Assembly: GCF_000787575.1 (NCBI RefSeq)
Contig: NW_012236506.1
Span: forward strand, 252,225 to 316,224
Length of the DNA: 64,000 bases
Origin: Acytostelium subglobosum LB1
Lineage: Eukaryota; Evosea; Eumycetozoa; Acytosteliales; Acytosteliaceae
Direction: 5' to 3'
Positions 10,974-24,009 of the stretch are shown here, piece by piece; the stretch's first letter is position 1, and every line of letters starts with the position of its first letter. Under the pieces are notes generated by a model. That model was not told where the DNA came from and did not search any database. It saw nothing but the letters and a program-made list of their open reading frames with translations. The position numbers and the translations under genes were made by a program.

Positions 10974-11827
10974 TTATTTACCGCAACAACTTTTCTTCTC
11001 TTTCTTCTTCTCCTCTAGAATCACTTTCTCAGGTTCCACTTTCATTGTATTTCTCCTAGGTCTGCTATTCTTATTATTATTATTGTTGTGGTTGTTGATG
11101 TTAGGATTGTAGATTACAGGTGATTGATAATCATATTGTGTATGTAGTTTGAATGATGTTAGACGATTAATAGTTTGATAATCTACTATTTCATCTTTAT
11201 CGTTATGACCATGATCACCATCATCTTCTTCTTCTGCCTCCATATTAGATATGAAGTCAAATGTTTGATTGACTAGATTGACAAACTCGTTTGATACATT
11301 ATTGCGACCTTCTGTTGTGTAGGAATCTGCTTCAAGGTACATGTACCCAAGTTCCGCGGCAAGGGTCATTACTTCCTTTTTGGTAACACATCGATACTCC
11401 TTAATATCAATCTTGTTTGCAACCAACACTTTGATATAAGCCATGTTACACAATTGTTCAACTTTGTTGGCCCAATATTGACAATGATCGAATGATGATC
11501 TGGATGTAGCATCATATACCAAGAATACCAAATGCTTATTCATGAAGTAAATACGTATCATTGCTTCAAACTTCTCCTGACCTGCTGTATCCCAAATCAA
11601 TGCTTCTCGACCATCTGGAAATTTGATTCCCCAGTTATCAATACAACATGTTGCACCTACTACTTCAAATGGTCTATTTGTACATGCTCTACTAAAAAAG
11701 GTCTATAGGGACGTTATTAAATTATTATTATTATTATTATTAATAATAACTCCACAAGTACTTAAAGTAAACTTACTTTTCCTACATAGGAATCACCAAC
11801 TGTCATACAATCAATCGTCGAGGACAT
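10974..11827 (-). CDS. Divergent Rab-like small GTPase
   Basis: Exon 1 (11827-11777) holds only 17 codons and ends inside the P-loop. Exon 2 (11702-10974) completes it, giving GDSYVGKT and 259 residues. Further G-motifs are WDTAGQEKF (G3), ANKID (G4, with Ala in place of the usual Gly/Val-Gly lead) and EADS where ETSA is expected (G5). The switch I/effector region is unusual (VVGATCCIDNWGIKF), so the Rab subfamily cannot be named. A long hypervariable tail contains acidic and Asn-rich runs, then a lysine-rich stretch ending KKSCCGK*. The CC two residues from the end suits geranylgeranylation (CCxx type). It is divergent from the calmodulin-like gene across 665 bp. Confidence 0.85.
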
Positions 11828-12492
11828 ATTATTTAAATGTTTTATATTATTAATATTATTATTATTACTATTTAGGATAGAAATATTTGATATATAAATT
11901 TGGTTGCATTATTCATTGATTGAATCATGTAATCACATAATTATAATTTATAAGGGCTTTAATAGTGTTTATTGTTTAATTTACAACTCAGACTTACAAG
12001 TTGTGATTATGATTTGTTATCAACACACAAACTCAACCACCTGCTTGGATTCGTGAGTGATCAAATTTATATTTGAGGGAGTGAACAAAGATCTTACTTA
12101 TCATATCCTTCATTCTATAATGAAAGTACTATTGTTTCTTTTGAAATTGTAACACTTCCTAACTTTTATTATTATTTATTATATATATATTTAATTATTA
12201 TTCTATGATTAATTAATTTCTCAAACCTTTGACATGCACTTAACACTGGTGTGCAAGTTGACACACTGGCAAAAGGCCTCTTTTCATCACCAATAAAATC
12301 AATTTTATTATTTGAAGGGTTGACACCCTTCTTCACCCCACACCTCTTTGTAGATCGTGGCAGCTCTGAAAGTGTGACATCAAACAGTGTCAACTCAGAC
12401 AGGTTATAAATAAACACACAAGAAAGAAAGACTATTATACATATATTATATTTATCTTTTCTAACATATAACATATATAACAATATTCAAAT
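11828..12492. other. AT-rich intergenic region
   Basis: This region is the shared 5' flank of the Rab-like (-) and calmodulin-like (+) genes. It is very AT-rich with ATT/AAT runs. A small GC-rich patch at 12310-12350 contains GGGTTGACACCC, a short hairpin. I see no gene in it; frames here are short and compositionally random. Confidence 0.4.
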
Positions 12493-13120
12493 ATGGTATG
12501 TTATAAACATAAACTCACTCAATCAATCAATCAATCAATCAACTTTAACAACTCTCTCAAACTCAAACTAACCTGTCACTTACTTACTTACTTTAGACTG
12601 ACCCAGATACTGTAGCAGAGTTCAAGAAGGTTTTCGAGTTCTACGATACTAACAAGGATGGACATATCACAACTGCCGAGTTGGGTGCTGTTATGAAGTC
12701 GTTGGGCCAGAACCCAACTGAGGAGGAGCTGAAAGACATCATCAGTGAGGTTGATGCCGATGGCAATGGTTCGATCGAGTTCCCAGAGTTCTTGGCTATG
12801 ATGACAAGGTATGTTTGTTTGTTTGATGAATGCTCGTTTGATGAATATATAATCTAACATTGTCCTGTCTTTATCCTCTGGTGTCCAACAGCAGCAAACT
12901 TACAGAGAGTGTCAACAAGGAGGACGAGATCCGTGCCTCATTCAAGGTGTTTGACATTGATGGAAATGGATTCATCACCAAGACTGAGTTGCGTCAGGCC
13001 ATGTTGAACATGGGTGAGAAGTTGTCAGAGACTGAGATTGACGAGATGATCAAGGAGGCTGATGTCGATGGAGATGGACAGATCAACTATGAGGAGTTTG
13101 CCAAGATGATTGCCAAGTAA
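12493..13120 (+). CDS. Calmodulin-like EF-hand protein
   Basis: Exon 1 is the start codon alone (12493-12495). Exons 2 (12597-12808) and 3 (12892-13120) follow, giving 147 residues. There are four EF-hands: [39 protein letters not shown] and [13 protein letters not shown]. All have Asp at position 1 and Glu at position 12, so four Ca2+ sites look intact. The sequence is close to calmodulin but departs in the central linker ([16 protein letters not shown]) and first helix, so it is probably a second calmodulin or a related sensor such as CalB. An intron directly after ATG is common in calmodulin genes elsewhere. The exon 3 acceptor could shift by three bases (CAGCAG), adding or removing one Ser. 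Confidence 0.93.
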
Positions 13121-13491
13121 TCATTCGTTCATTCATTCACTCAATCAAGAAGTATTGTTTACCAAATGTACACTCAACACAACACAACAATGGTTCATTA
13201 TTCTCTATCAATATCTCTATCGCTATCTCACACACCACTGATGGAACAGCTTCTTCCTGATCCAGGACTATACATTCACATCTAGATCATATATGTATGT
13301 AATAAATAGTATACTATTCAACAGTTGATTGGTTAACCTTTGGGGTAGTGACTTGTGATCAGTGGAGGCGAGTGGAGGGGCGGAGTTCGATCAGAGGGTT
13401 CGATCAAACAATGTGATCACGACATTGACTTCCCGCCAAATTCACTAATTTCAAACTTGATCAGTTGATAAACATACTAATACATCATACC
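13121..13491. other. Intergenic region with E2F-like match
   Basis: This is the 3' flank of the calmodulin-like gene and 5' flank of NAXD. GTTCGATCA occurs twice, 16 bases apart (13385, 13399 region). TTCCCGCCAAA at 13430-13440 matches the E2F/DP consensus, 52 bases before the NAXD start. Function is inferred from sequence similarity only. No gene is seen. Confidence 0.35.
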
Positions 13492-14843
13492 ATGATGATG
13501 TTGGGGAGCAACATTGGTCGAGGTATCAGAAGACGTTTGTTTAGTCCATCATCATCTCTATTCACTCTTTGCTTTACAACAACAACTACAAATACAATGT
13601 CATCACAACAACAAATACTACAACAGTTCACTAAATACATACCAGAGTTGAACAACTCATTGCATAAGGGACAATGTGGCCGCATTGCAATCTTGGGCGG
13701 CAGTCAAGAGTACACAGGTGCACCATTCTTTGCTGGTATCAGCTCACTGCGTATCGGTAGTGACATCTGCCACATCTTTGCTCCATCAGAGGGCGGCACG
13801 GCAACTGCCATCAAGACTCTCTCACCAGAGCTAATCGTGCATCCTCTCTCCAATGATGTATGTAATAGTAGTAGAAGTAGTATGGAGTATATGCTAACTT
13901 ATCGTGTTGTTTAGATGGATCCATCAAGTATTATACCATGGCTAATGAGCATCCATGTGTTGATCGTTGGACCTGGTCTGGGACGATCAGAGGTTGCATG
14001 GTCTTGCGCCAAAGAGGTGATAAGGACCGCTAGAAGCATAAACATTCCATTGGTATTGGACGGTGTATGTAGTTAGTATATTGATGTGGATTAATTATCT
14101 TAAAGTCACGTGACAATAATCATGTCACGTGACATCGATCACGTGATCGAATTCAATCACGTGACATCCTTTACTAACATCATTAACCATCATTAATATC
14201 GTAGGATGCAATCCGTTTAGTCTGTACAAATCTAGAGTTGATCCAAGGCTATGAGAAGGTGATCCTTACGCCAAACTTTGTTGAATATAGAGCCCTATCC
14301 GATAGCGTCAAAGAGTTGACAAAGGACACCTCCAACGCCATCATCACGCCAGAGTCCATGGCCAAGAGGTATGTTGGACAAACACTGGATTATCTTGGGA
14401 CGGACACACATTGACTCACCACCTACCTACCATACCATTACAGTTTGGGAAATGTAGTGATCGTTCAAAAGGGATTGGAGGACACAATTACTGATGGAGC
14501 CAACTCCACGATCATTTGTAATTTAGAGGGAATGCCAAGACGCTGTGGAGGCCAGGGCGACGTGCTGGCAGGCGCCATTGGCACATTCCTCGCATGGACT
14601 CATCTCAAGAGCAAGCAAGCCGCCGAGTCTGGCATCGATTCGCAACTTTCCAACACCTCGCTCACCTCACCACTCACAATGGCCGCCCTTGCTGGCTGCT
14701 CCCTGTTACGACAAGCGTCCAACCAGGCCTTTGTAAAAAACAGACGTTCCACCATCACCGATGACATCATCAAAGAGTTGCCTACTTCTTTCGAGGTCCT
14801 GTTTCCATCTTTGACGCCTGTTACCGTAGTCAACAAGCTTTAA
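13492..14843 (+). CDS. naxd: ATP-dependent NAD(P)H-hydrate dehydratase
   Basis: Four exons (13492-13857, 13915-14064, 14205-14368, 14444-14843) join in phase to 359 residues. The enzyme repairs hydrated NADH/NADPH (NADHX) using ATP. Family motifs: GRIAILGGSQEYTGAPFFA near the N-terminus, DICHIFAP, VGPGLGRS, ILTPNFVEY, and the nucleotide-site RCGGQGDVLAGAIG, then MAALAGCSLLRQA. The first 35 residues are basic and Ser/Thr-rich (mitochondrial-type presequence). A second in-frame ATG at 13597 (MSSQQQ) sits just before the conserved domain, so cytosolic and mitochondrial forms from one gene are plausible. Intron 2 contains four CACGTG palindromes. Confidence 0.93.
14105..14163. promoter_or_regulatory. 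Cluster of four CACGTG palindromes inside intron 2 of naxd
   Basis: CACGTG occurs at 14107, 14126, 14140 and 14158. Two are the 10-bp palindrome GTCACGTGAC; the third is a perfect 16-bp palindrome (14135-14150). The motif is the classical E-box bound by bHLH factors. In RNA the same sequences would be self-complementary. Confidence 0.55.
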
Positions 14844-15047
14844 TTAATTAATCTAATCTATTCTTCATTAAACAACATACCCTTTAGTTAGGCAGTTAGT
14901 TATTAATATTAAAATGACATTCGAGTATTAATAAGTTATCGTTTGTGATGGTTACAAATACGAATTAGATATGAGGTGGACTTGTTGATCTCAGGGTCAT
15001 GAACCATGCCGATGACTTGGTCCTAGACTCAACACAACATTGTCAAG

Positions 15048-16500
15048 ATGTCCTTCATTTCAAAGATTTCTGATCAGATTGGTCCACCCCCACCCATCAC
15101 TAGTACAGCGTGAGTGATCAAACAATCAGATCATCCAACATTTCAATTCAAGCAACATCCATCCAACACCAACTTACTTAAACAGTAATAATCATCTGTC
15201 TGACCACAACATAGATATAATATTTTTATTTCCTTCCATCCATGTGGTATGACGCCAAGGTATTATAGGCAACAGGATACAGCAGCACCAATAGAATATA
15301 GTCGTCCAACAACATGACAGCACTGTTTGAGTTCATTGAGATATTGGCAATCATCTCATACTCTATACTTGGCTGTATATGTGTATTCTCCTTCGTCAAA
15401 TCATTCAAGAGGAGGGAGCTGGCTGTCACCTCTAGGGTATGCATCACCTCGTCATCATCTTCATGGATCACTCACTAATCAATCACTCAATCCACAAATC
15501 AGCTCTTCCATTCATTCATCTTCTTATTTGTAACATGTAAGTCCATGCCATCCCATGCCAAGCCATCACTCTATACTCACTCACTCGCTCACTCAATCAA
15601 TCAATCAATGTAGTCCGCATAGTATGGTACACTCTTAAACTGGTCTATGGTGAGACATCATTCACCTTTGTCTTTAACAATATGTCATTCATATTCTATA
15701 TGTCTGGCCTGATCGTGTTGGTGTTCTATTGGATGGAGACATACTATAGGACCTATTTCTCATCGGCCGAGTTCACATCTTCAAGTGCTTTGAAGACTGG
15801 TTACATCGTTGCCAATGTCATCATGTACACTGTACAGTTCATTCTTATCATTGTATTCTACACATCAAACCATGCCAAGAAGGAAGGTAGCAAGGTCTAT
15901 CTAGTCAACACCCTATACCAAGGTATGTCCATCCACTTGATCAATCAAACATGTCTGCCAGCTCACTCACTCACTCATTCGATCCATCTAGTATTGTTAT
16001 CCGCACTGATTGGATTGCTATTCGTGGTCATTATGGTACAGACTTACGCAAAGTACAAGTCAATCGATAAGGATATTGGAAGTGGAGAGTTAAAGAACCA
16101 GTTGCGCAAGATGTTACTGCTCTCTGCCACATTCTGTTTATGTTTCCTCATCAGGATTGTTATCTTCTTGTACAATCCAATCACTGGAGAGTATATGAAT
16201 CAAGAGTTATTCATAACAATGGGCTACTTCATTCCTGATATCATTCCAACATTGATGCAACTCTATATTTGGCATCAGAAGATGCAGGCAACAGATGACA
16301 GCGCAGAGTTTGTCAACAACCTTTACGAGAATGAGATGGATGAGGAGACTCCTCCAACACGACCCATTATCGCTGGAATCAGCAATGGCAACGGCAATGG
16401 CAATGGCAATGACTTGTACGAACAATCATCGTCTATTGGCGCAGTGATCACCTCAAAGAGTGAACGATCACCTCTCTTCCCAAGATACGACAACTACTAG
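15048..16500 (+). CDS. Seven-pass TOM1/GPR137-like membrane protein
   Basis: Six exons (15048-15109, 15186-15246, 15302-15436, 15503-15536, 15614-15922, 15992-16500) keep phase throughout and give 369 residues. Seven hydrophobic segments can be read: FEFIEILAIISYSILGCICVF, SFIFLFVTFRIVWYTLKL, FIFYMSGLIVLVFYWMETYY, YIVANVIMYTVQFILIIVFY, a fifth in exon 6 beginning VLLSALIGLLFVV, then MLLLSATFCLCFLIRIVIF and a last one with FIPDIIPTLMQLYIW. The third, with its Trp-Met-Glu-x-Tyr-Tyr end, resembles the plant THH1/TOM1 and animal GPR137 group. The tail carries a Gly-Asn repeat and an acidic/Ser stretch. The exon 2/3 boundary (55-nt intron) is the least certain. The stop is 29 bp from the convergent SMC5 stop. 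Confidence 0.75.
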
Positions 16501-16529
16501 TAGTATTAATAATAATAAATGACAGAGTT

Positions 16530-19500
16530 TTAGTTAGCAGCAGCATTGGCTTGTGCTTGACGTTGGCTCATCTCCAGCTTCTTTTGAATCGCCTGCTTGA
16601 ATTGCTTGTCCCATTCCGCTTGGTTGACGTGCCATGGTCCAGTAAAGACACAGAGCACTGTGGTGTTCTGGGAGTACTCCAGGTCGTGTAGCAGCTTGGG
16701 TGTGATCAGGAAGTACTGTGGCAGACCTGGACGGTTGGCGGTCTTGACGATTTGGTCAAAGATCATTCTCTCGTTCTTGGGATCCATACCCTGGTTGATC
16801 TCATCGACCACTCTGAACGGACAACTAGTGAGGTCCTGCAAAGAGATGAGGAAAAGCATAGTGGACACTGAACGCTCGCCTCCAGACTGCACGTGGGCAT
16901 TGAGTGCCTTAAGCTGGTCCTCGTCTCTGAACCTGACCTTGATGTCGATACTGTACTTCTCAAAGTTGTCAGGGTCGGTCTCGTCGTGACCAAGAATGAC
17001 CTCACCATTACATCCAATCGCTGAGAAGAACTTTGTGAACCTTGTGTTGATCTCCTTGATGAACTCCACCACTGGAATGAGCCAGTCCTTCTTCAACTCC
17101 TCCATCTTTGCCAAGTGTGTCTCCAACAAGTTGTGATGATTCTCAACATTCCTTTCCATTTGTTCGATCTAAATGATTGATTGATTGATTGATTGATTAG
17201 TCAGTCGCTGAGCGTGATCGTTCGGCTTGTCTCCATCGTGCTTGCCAACATACCTCTTTTTGTCTCTGCTCATACTCGAGAATGACCTTGGGATTGGTAT
17301 TGCCCTTCATCTTAGCCGAGTGTTCTTGTGATTCAATCTCGACGTCAATGTCGTTCAATGTGTCTGGCAACTGTGATTGATTATGGGTAATATGTTAGTG
17401 ATGGGATGGATAGTGTTAGGGACAAAACATAACATACATCCTCCATGATCTCTGACAACTCTGGAGTGATGGCAGCGTTCCTAGTGGCGTCATCCTTCGC
17501 CTTCTGCAGGTTACGTCTGGCAATGTTTAACCTGTCAATAACTATGTTATGGGAGTGAATGAACGAATGAATGAGTGAGTGACCCTTGTGATTACGCGTC
17601 TGTTCCACGATACTTACTACTCCTGTTCTGGTGCTCAATGTCTGCGTACTTGGCCTTCAACTCCTCGAGCTTGGCGTTCTCATTGCGGAACTTGACCTCC
17701 TCCCTGCTCTTCTTGAGGAGCAGAAGATCACGCTTGTAGTTGTACTGTGTGATGTCTATCAGGATGTCGGCAATGTCGTTCAGCACTTCGACCTTTCTCT
17801 TGTGCAGCAACATTATCTGCTTCTTGATGCCGGCGGCCTCCTGCACGGTGTTCTCCTCTGTGGACATATCATCAATCTTCCTCGTGATGTTGTTCATCCT
17901 ACTGTACAATTTCTTGCGCTCCTCGATCTGCGCACTCAGCACCTGTCTCTCCTCGTGCAGCGTCTTTTGCTGTCTCTGGAACTCGCGCTCACGTGACTCA
18001 ATCTCGCCAAACTTCTCGCGGGCCGCAGTGATCTTGCTCTGGATATCTTGCAGACGCTGGTTCAGATCATCCTTCTCCTGCAGATTGATACCCGACAGGA
18101 ACTTGGACTCCTTTATCAGCGAGACCTTGGTGCTCTGTGACTTGTCGCCATACTTGGATCTGTAGCGCGCATATTGTTTGGAGGGGGTGAAGAAGCTGGT
18201 GATGCTGGTGTCGCGCAGAAGTGCCTCCTCCTGGCCAATGGTGCTTCGTGTGCCAGCCACCACATTGTAGAGCGCCACGTTGTCCAGCAGAGCGTCGCGG
18301 ACTGGTTTCTCGCACTCAAATGTCTGGTCGAGGAAGCACTCAATGCCGTACTTCTTGAGAGGCTCCAAGCTAAACTCGCGGTTGAAGTGAGAGTCGCGAG
18401 GCAGATACAGCACGGATATACCGCGAAGCTTTTGGTTCTCAAGCTCGCGCTTGAACAGCTGACTGTCCTCGTTGGTCTGACAGACAAAGGCCATCAGCAC
18501 CCAGAACGGGCACTGGCTCTCCAGGTACTTGGCGTGATCCTGGTTCTGCACGTTGATCTCCACGCACATCGGTCCGTAGACGGGGCGACGGAACTTGTCC
18601 TTGTTGCGCTGCAGGATGTTGACGTAAGCGTTGTGGACGTCGGGCACCTCGCGCTTGATTGTATCGAGCTTGCGCGCCTGAATGTTGTTGAGCTGATTCA
18701 GCTGTTGCTTGGTCTGCTCCATCTCGCGGTTCAGCGTTTCCACCTGGCTCTTGGCTGTGGACAGGTCGTACTTGAGGTTGCCCTGCTGGACGTTGAGCTC
18801 CTTCATCGCCTTATTCTTCTCGTCGATCTTCTCGCGGATTGAATCCTCGCTCGCCAGTCCGTTGATCTGCAACTGGATGCGCTGTGACTCTTGTGTCAGC
18901 TTGGCGATCTCGTTCTTGCGCTCCTCGCCACGCTTCTGAAGACTGTCCAGCTGGTTGTGCAGCGTGTCGATCTGCTCGCTTATCTTGGTCATGGGCGCGT
19001 TCTTCTTGCTCATGTCCGTCTCGCGTGCTCTGATCGTATCTGACATGGCCTGGTACTCGTTGTTTAGACGCTGGATGGCCTGGTTGGCGGCACCGGCCTT
19101 CTTCTCCAGAGGGACGATCTCGCGCTTGAGCTCATCTAGTGAGACGTCTGCCTTGGCCTTCTCCTGCTTGACCGACTCGAACTCTGAGTTGGCGTTCTCC
19201 ACCAGCACCCAATATCTCTTCTTCTTCAAGTTCTCAATGTTCTCCAAGATCCTGTTCCTCTCGTGGAACATCGCCACCTCCTTCTCCAAACTCTCATTCC
19301 TCTTCTTTGCGTCCTCCAATATAGTTGCTTGATTGGTATGTTTCTGTATTAGTGTGATTGATTGATTGATTGAATGAGTATGTGATTGAATGAGTGGAAT
19401 GGTTCCCGCGAACAACAACATACACTCTTGATTGTGCCCAACTCTTTCTTGGACTCGATAAGCTTCATGTGATTGTCATAGAGATCGTAGAGGCCGATGG

Positions 19501-20155
19501 CCTTCTCGGTCTCGACAAGCAACTCGGTGGGCGTCATCTTGGCAAAGCCGACAACCTTGTCCTGTGGCAGGAACTGACAGAGGTTGTCCACTTGGATGTT
19601 GAGCTCCTTGATCTTCTCGTGCAATTCTTGCGCAGTGGCCTTGGCTCCATTGACACGATACTCTGAGCTGTTGTCCTTTCTGATTACACGTCGCACTGTG
19701 ACGTTGCCCGTGGGGACAAACAGTTCGATCTCGATGATTGCGCGCTCCTCTCCATGTTTGATGAACTCGCTCACTTGCTTGGCTCTGCCGAGAAGTGCGG
19801 GGCCACCGCCCAGGCCTAGTGCCAGGGCACACACGATGGATGACTTGCCACTGCCGTTGGGGCCAATCACGACGTTCAGACGTGGTCCGGGAACGAACTC
19901 TAGTTCAGTGTACGTTACAAAGTTTGTTAACTTTACACGTACAATGCTGCCCTTGATATATGCCTTTGTTGCTTGTAGTTGTTGTGATGATTGAACCTGT
20001 TGTGACGATTGTTGTTGTTGGTTCTGTGATGGAGTGGCCATATTAAAGTCCACCTGTGTTGGCATCTGATTGACGGCAGTCCTTGTGCGCTTGATTGATT
20101 CATCACCATCATCACTGCTGTCTTCCTCCTCATCCAAACCTCTCTTTCTACTCAT
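16530..20155 (-). CDS. smc5: SMC5, subunit of the SMC5/6 complex
   Basis: Five exons (20155-19424, 19343-17618, 17541-17438, 17370-17254, 17168-16530) join in phase to 1105 residues, normal for SMC5 (human about 1100). The protein acts in DNA repair and replication-fork stability. Seen: Walker A GPNGSGKSS at about 98-106; the SMC5-specific LCQFLPQDKVVGFAKM; two long coiled coils flanking a hinge (around VPDVHNAYVNILQRNKDKF to about GTRSTIGQEEALLRD); the signature QSGGERSVSTMLFLISLQ; and Walker B CPFRVVDEINQGMD. The N-terminal ~60 residues are acidic then Gln-rich and not conserved. Exon 2's first residues (KHTNQATILED) depend on the acceptor at 19344-19345, the only AG there that keeps frame. 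Confidence 0.96.
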
Positions 20156-20655
20156 TGTTGTTAGATCTCTCCGTTTGTATGTGTAGGTATGTAACTATAT
20201 TGATTGATTGATTGATTGATTGAATTCTACATGTAACTGTACATGTAAATGTATACAAAGAGTTAACTGACTATGAAAATGAGCGCGCGCATTCTTATTC
20301 TCGAGTGTCAAAGTCAGCTTCGTGTTCATTTGTTTTTCATAATTAATTTATATGTTTTGTGAGTGTGGTTGTTGGAAGTTGAGGACATGAATGGAATGAA
20401 AGTTAACTTCCAGCCAGCTCAACACACACACAATCTTAAATTACAAACACTTCTCTTCTTCTTCTTGGCCCTGTCTGTTATTGTTGTTGTTGTAGTACAT
20501 GTAGATAGATAGATAGATAGATAAATATTGTAGATAGATTGACAATTAATAATAGACAATAATAACAAAGTACTTTGAATAAGTTTAAATTACACTTAAT
20601 ATATATATATTTTATAAGCATAGATAATTGATAGATAGATAGAACAGAAGAAGTA
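20156..20655. other. Divergent SMC5/Rab2 spacer
   Basis: The 500 bp contain a TTGA array (20200-20222), the only GCGCGCGC tract I noticed in a spacer (20283-20290), and a GATA-repeat microsatellite on the Rab2 side (20505-20523). Promoters of both genes must lie here. No coding frame is convincing. Confidence 0.4.
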
Positions 20656-21756
<1,101 letters not shown>

Positions 21757-21881
21757 ATGTGATTGGCTTGGACATAAGGTCCAGGTCATACCACAGCAGT
21801 TAGTTTAGAATAAAAAGAGGTATCACTACAACAACAACCATAACAGCATTGATCAATCAATCGGACGTCCAATGGTTCTAT

Positions 21882-23694
21882 TTATCTTACAAGGAATGTT
21901 GATGTGAATGGCTTGGCGGAGAAGGTCGATGCTGATATGGTGGTCATCGTGACATTGGTCCATTGTTGAGCAAACATGCTGGCAGAGATCATTGGATCGT
22001 TCATACCAGTGATGGCAAATGTGTAGGTGTTTGGATCGTATGATTGGTAGTAGTTGGACATCACGTTCTCAGAGTAGATCATCGCATTGACGTTGTAGCC
22101 CTCAGAGATGGCAGCCGACATTTCAAAGTCAGTAAACACAGTCTTGCTCTTGAACACCAGTTGTGAGCATCCTGCCTCTGTATCATCCAGGCAGATGGCC
22201 ACCATGCATATCTGAGCGTTCCAATGTCCATTGAAGAAGCCATTGAAGCTGACCACGGCAAAGTGTTGGTCGCCTGGCACCTCCCTGTGATTGATTGATT
22301 GGTGAGTTAGCGAGGGGAACGAAGGACGCGATGCTCGCTCCTAGGGACACTTACTTTGTGGAGTACTTCAAGTTGCAGACGAATCCATTGTTCTCAGACT
22401 GTAGGGCAATATTGGATTGGTGGGAGCTTGGCTTGAAGATGGTGAATGAGGAGTTGAAGGTGTTGGGAGGGACACCAGAGTAGTTGGGTCTCATGTTGAC
22501 CTTTGGTGGCTGATCATCGCTACACAGGGGCTCCGAGTAGAAGGTACTTAGTTGTTGTGCCTGGACAGAGCTGGGGTCAGATGGCACCGTTGCCACGACC
22601 AGATGCGACTGTGGACTGAATGTTGGATTGAAGAATGTGGCCATCGGTTGGCCATTGGAGAAGATGCCCGATCCACTCATCATGTTGATCGAGCCAATGT
22701 TTGATGCCAACACATTGGAGCGTGAGTTATAGGACATTGCCTGCTGGATTTGACGGGCGTATGCGTAGTTGCCGTTGACCCACTCGGTAGAGTAGACAAA
22801 GTTGTTGACGCCTGCGGCCACCAATGTCGACTGTGGCTCCTCGAATAGGATGTCGAAACAGATCATCATGCCAAAGGTGACGTTGAAGTCGGTGGTGAAC
22901 ATCTCAATGTCGGGCACGATTGGCTGGTCCATTACAGGTGCCTCGCCTCTATAGAGATGAGACTTGTGGTAGCGTCCAATGATTGCACCATTGCTACCAA
23001 ATGCCACTTGAGTGTTGAATTGATATCTTCCATCCGATGGACAGTTAACATCATTAGTTGTGTTGCAATATTGTACATCGGCCATGTTAACAACGACCAC
23101 AATCTTGTTGGCCAGTGCCATGCAGCTCAATGCATTTAGTATCGGTGTGTCGGTGTTGTCGCATGGGATGATCTATCGTTTGTTGAAAGGTTAGATGTTG
23201 CTCGTAGTTGGGTGGCGTGCTATACGTACAGGGTTGAAGGGATCGGGATATGGGACAGTCTCCATGAAGGAGAAAGCACGGTCACGACTGTTTGCAAAGT
23301 TGTTACCAGTGATACCATACTCTGGGAACACAATGATCTGTGCCTTTTGTTCAACAGCTTGTGTAATGAATTGCTAATGAATGATGGATGATGTTAGTTG
23401 GGTCAGGGGCAAGGCAAGTCACTACTATGATGCTGAGATGTATCTTACCTTGTACTGCATGACATTCTGTAACATGTATTGAACGGCAATGTCTTGTGTG
23501 ACATTGTTAGGGAATGCATAGGCAATTGGTGAGTACTCGACTATTGCTGCAACATAACTATTGGCAGTAGAAGCTGTTGAACCAACATTCATTGTTGTCA
23601 TTGCCGATACCGAGGTCGTTGTAGCAAAGACCACAGCTACAACAGCCAACATGTTGAGTATCATAATTATTAATGAATTATTGAATCTCATCAT
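21882..23694 (-). CDS. Pantetheinase/biotinidase-like amidase (vanin family)
   Basis: Four exons (23694-23449, 23373-23230, 23172-22355, 22284-21882) join in phase to 536 residues, about the vanin length. The N-terminus is a hydrophobic signal peptide, so it is secreted or lysosomal. The nitrilase triad is visible: Glu100 in VFPEYGITG, Lys200 in IGRYHKSHL, Cys235 in GMMICFDILFEEP. The vanin-type beta-rich C-terminal domain follows (CNLKYST..., HFAVVSFNGFFNG, CSQLVFKS), with many Asn-X-Ser/Thr sites. Known members release cysteamine from pantetheine or biotin from biocytin; which substrate applies is unknown. It lies between two other genes with possible hydrolase folds, probably by chance. 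Confidence 0.88.
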
Positions 23695-24009
23695 TGTCTG
23701 TGTGTATGTAAATGTATAAATGTATCTGTGTAACTACGTTCTTGCTACATGTTTCGTCTGTTTATCTTAGAAGGATATGCCCGTCATTTTATCAAACTCA
23801 AATCCCAACATGTTTCTAAGGATCGATCCTCAGCGACTTGGACACTAAATGAAGTACAGGTAACACCATTGTAGATTTATTAATTTACTTGTTTAGGTAT
23901 TGGACGTTGAGGGGATAACTCAATCAATCAATTAATCAAATTATTTTAAAAGATTTATTATTTGTTGCACTTCCAATGACCATTAACAGATAATATTATT
24001 AATAATAAC
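23695..24009. other. Divergent pantetheinase/Uma2-like spacer
   Basis: These 315 bp lie between the start codons of the vanin-like gene (-) and the Uma2-like gene (+). The half next to the Uma2-like gene is very AT-rich with ATTAATAATAA just before its ATG. I see no gene or distinct repeat. Confidence 0.35.

Noticed and set aside
13380-13420. Possible tRNA B-box (GGTTCGATCAA)
   Set aside because: No acceptor stem, A-box or cloverleaf could be formed around it.
16597-19994. Long plus-strand frames opposite SMC5
   Set aside because: They mirror the GC-rich SMC5 coding strand and have no domain content of their own.
20505-20523. GATA tetranucleotide run before Rab2
   Set aside because: Ordinary microsatellite, likely no more than slippage; similar TATC run at 52091-52118.
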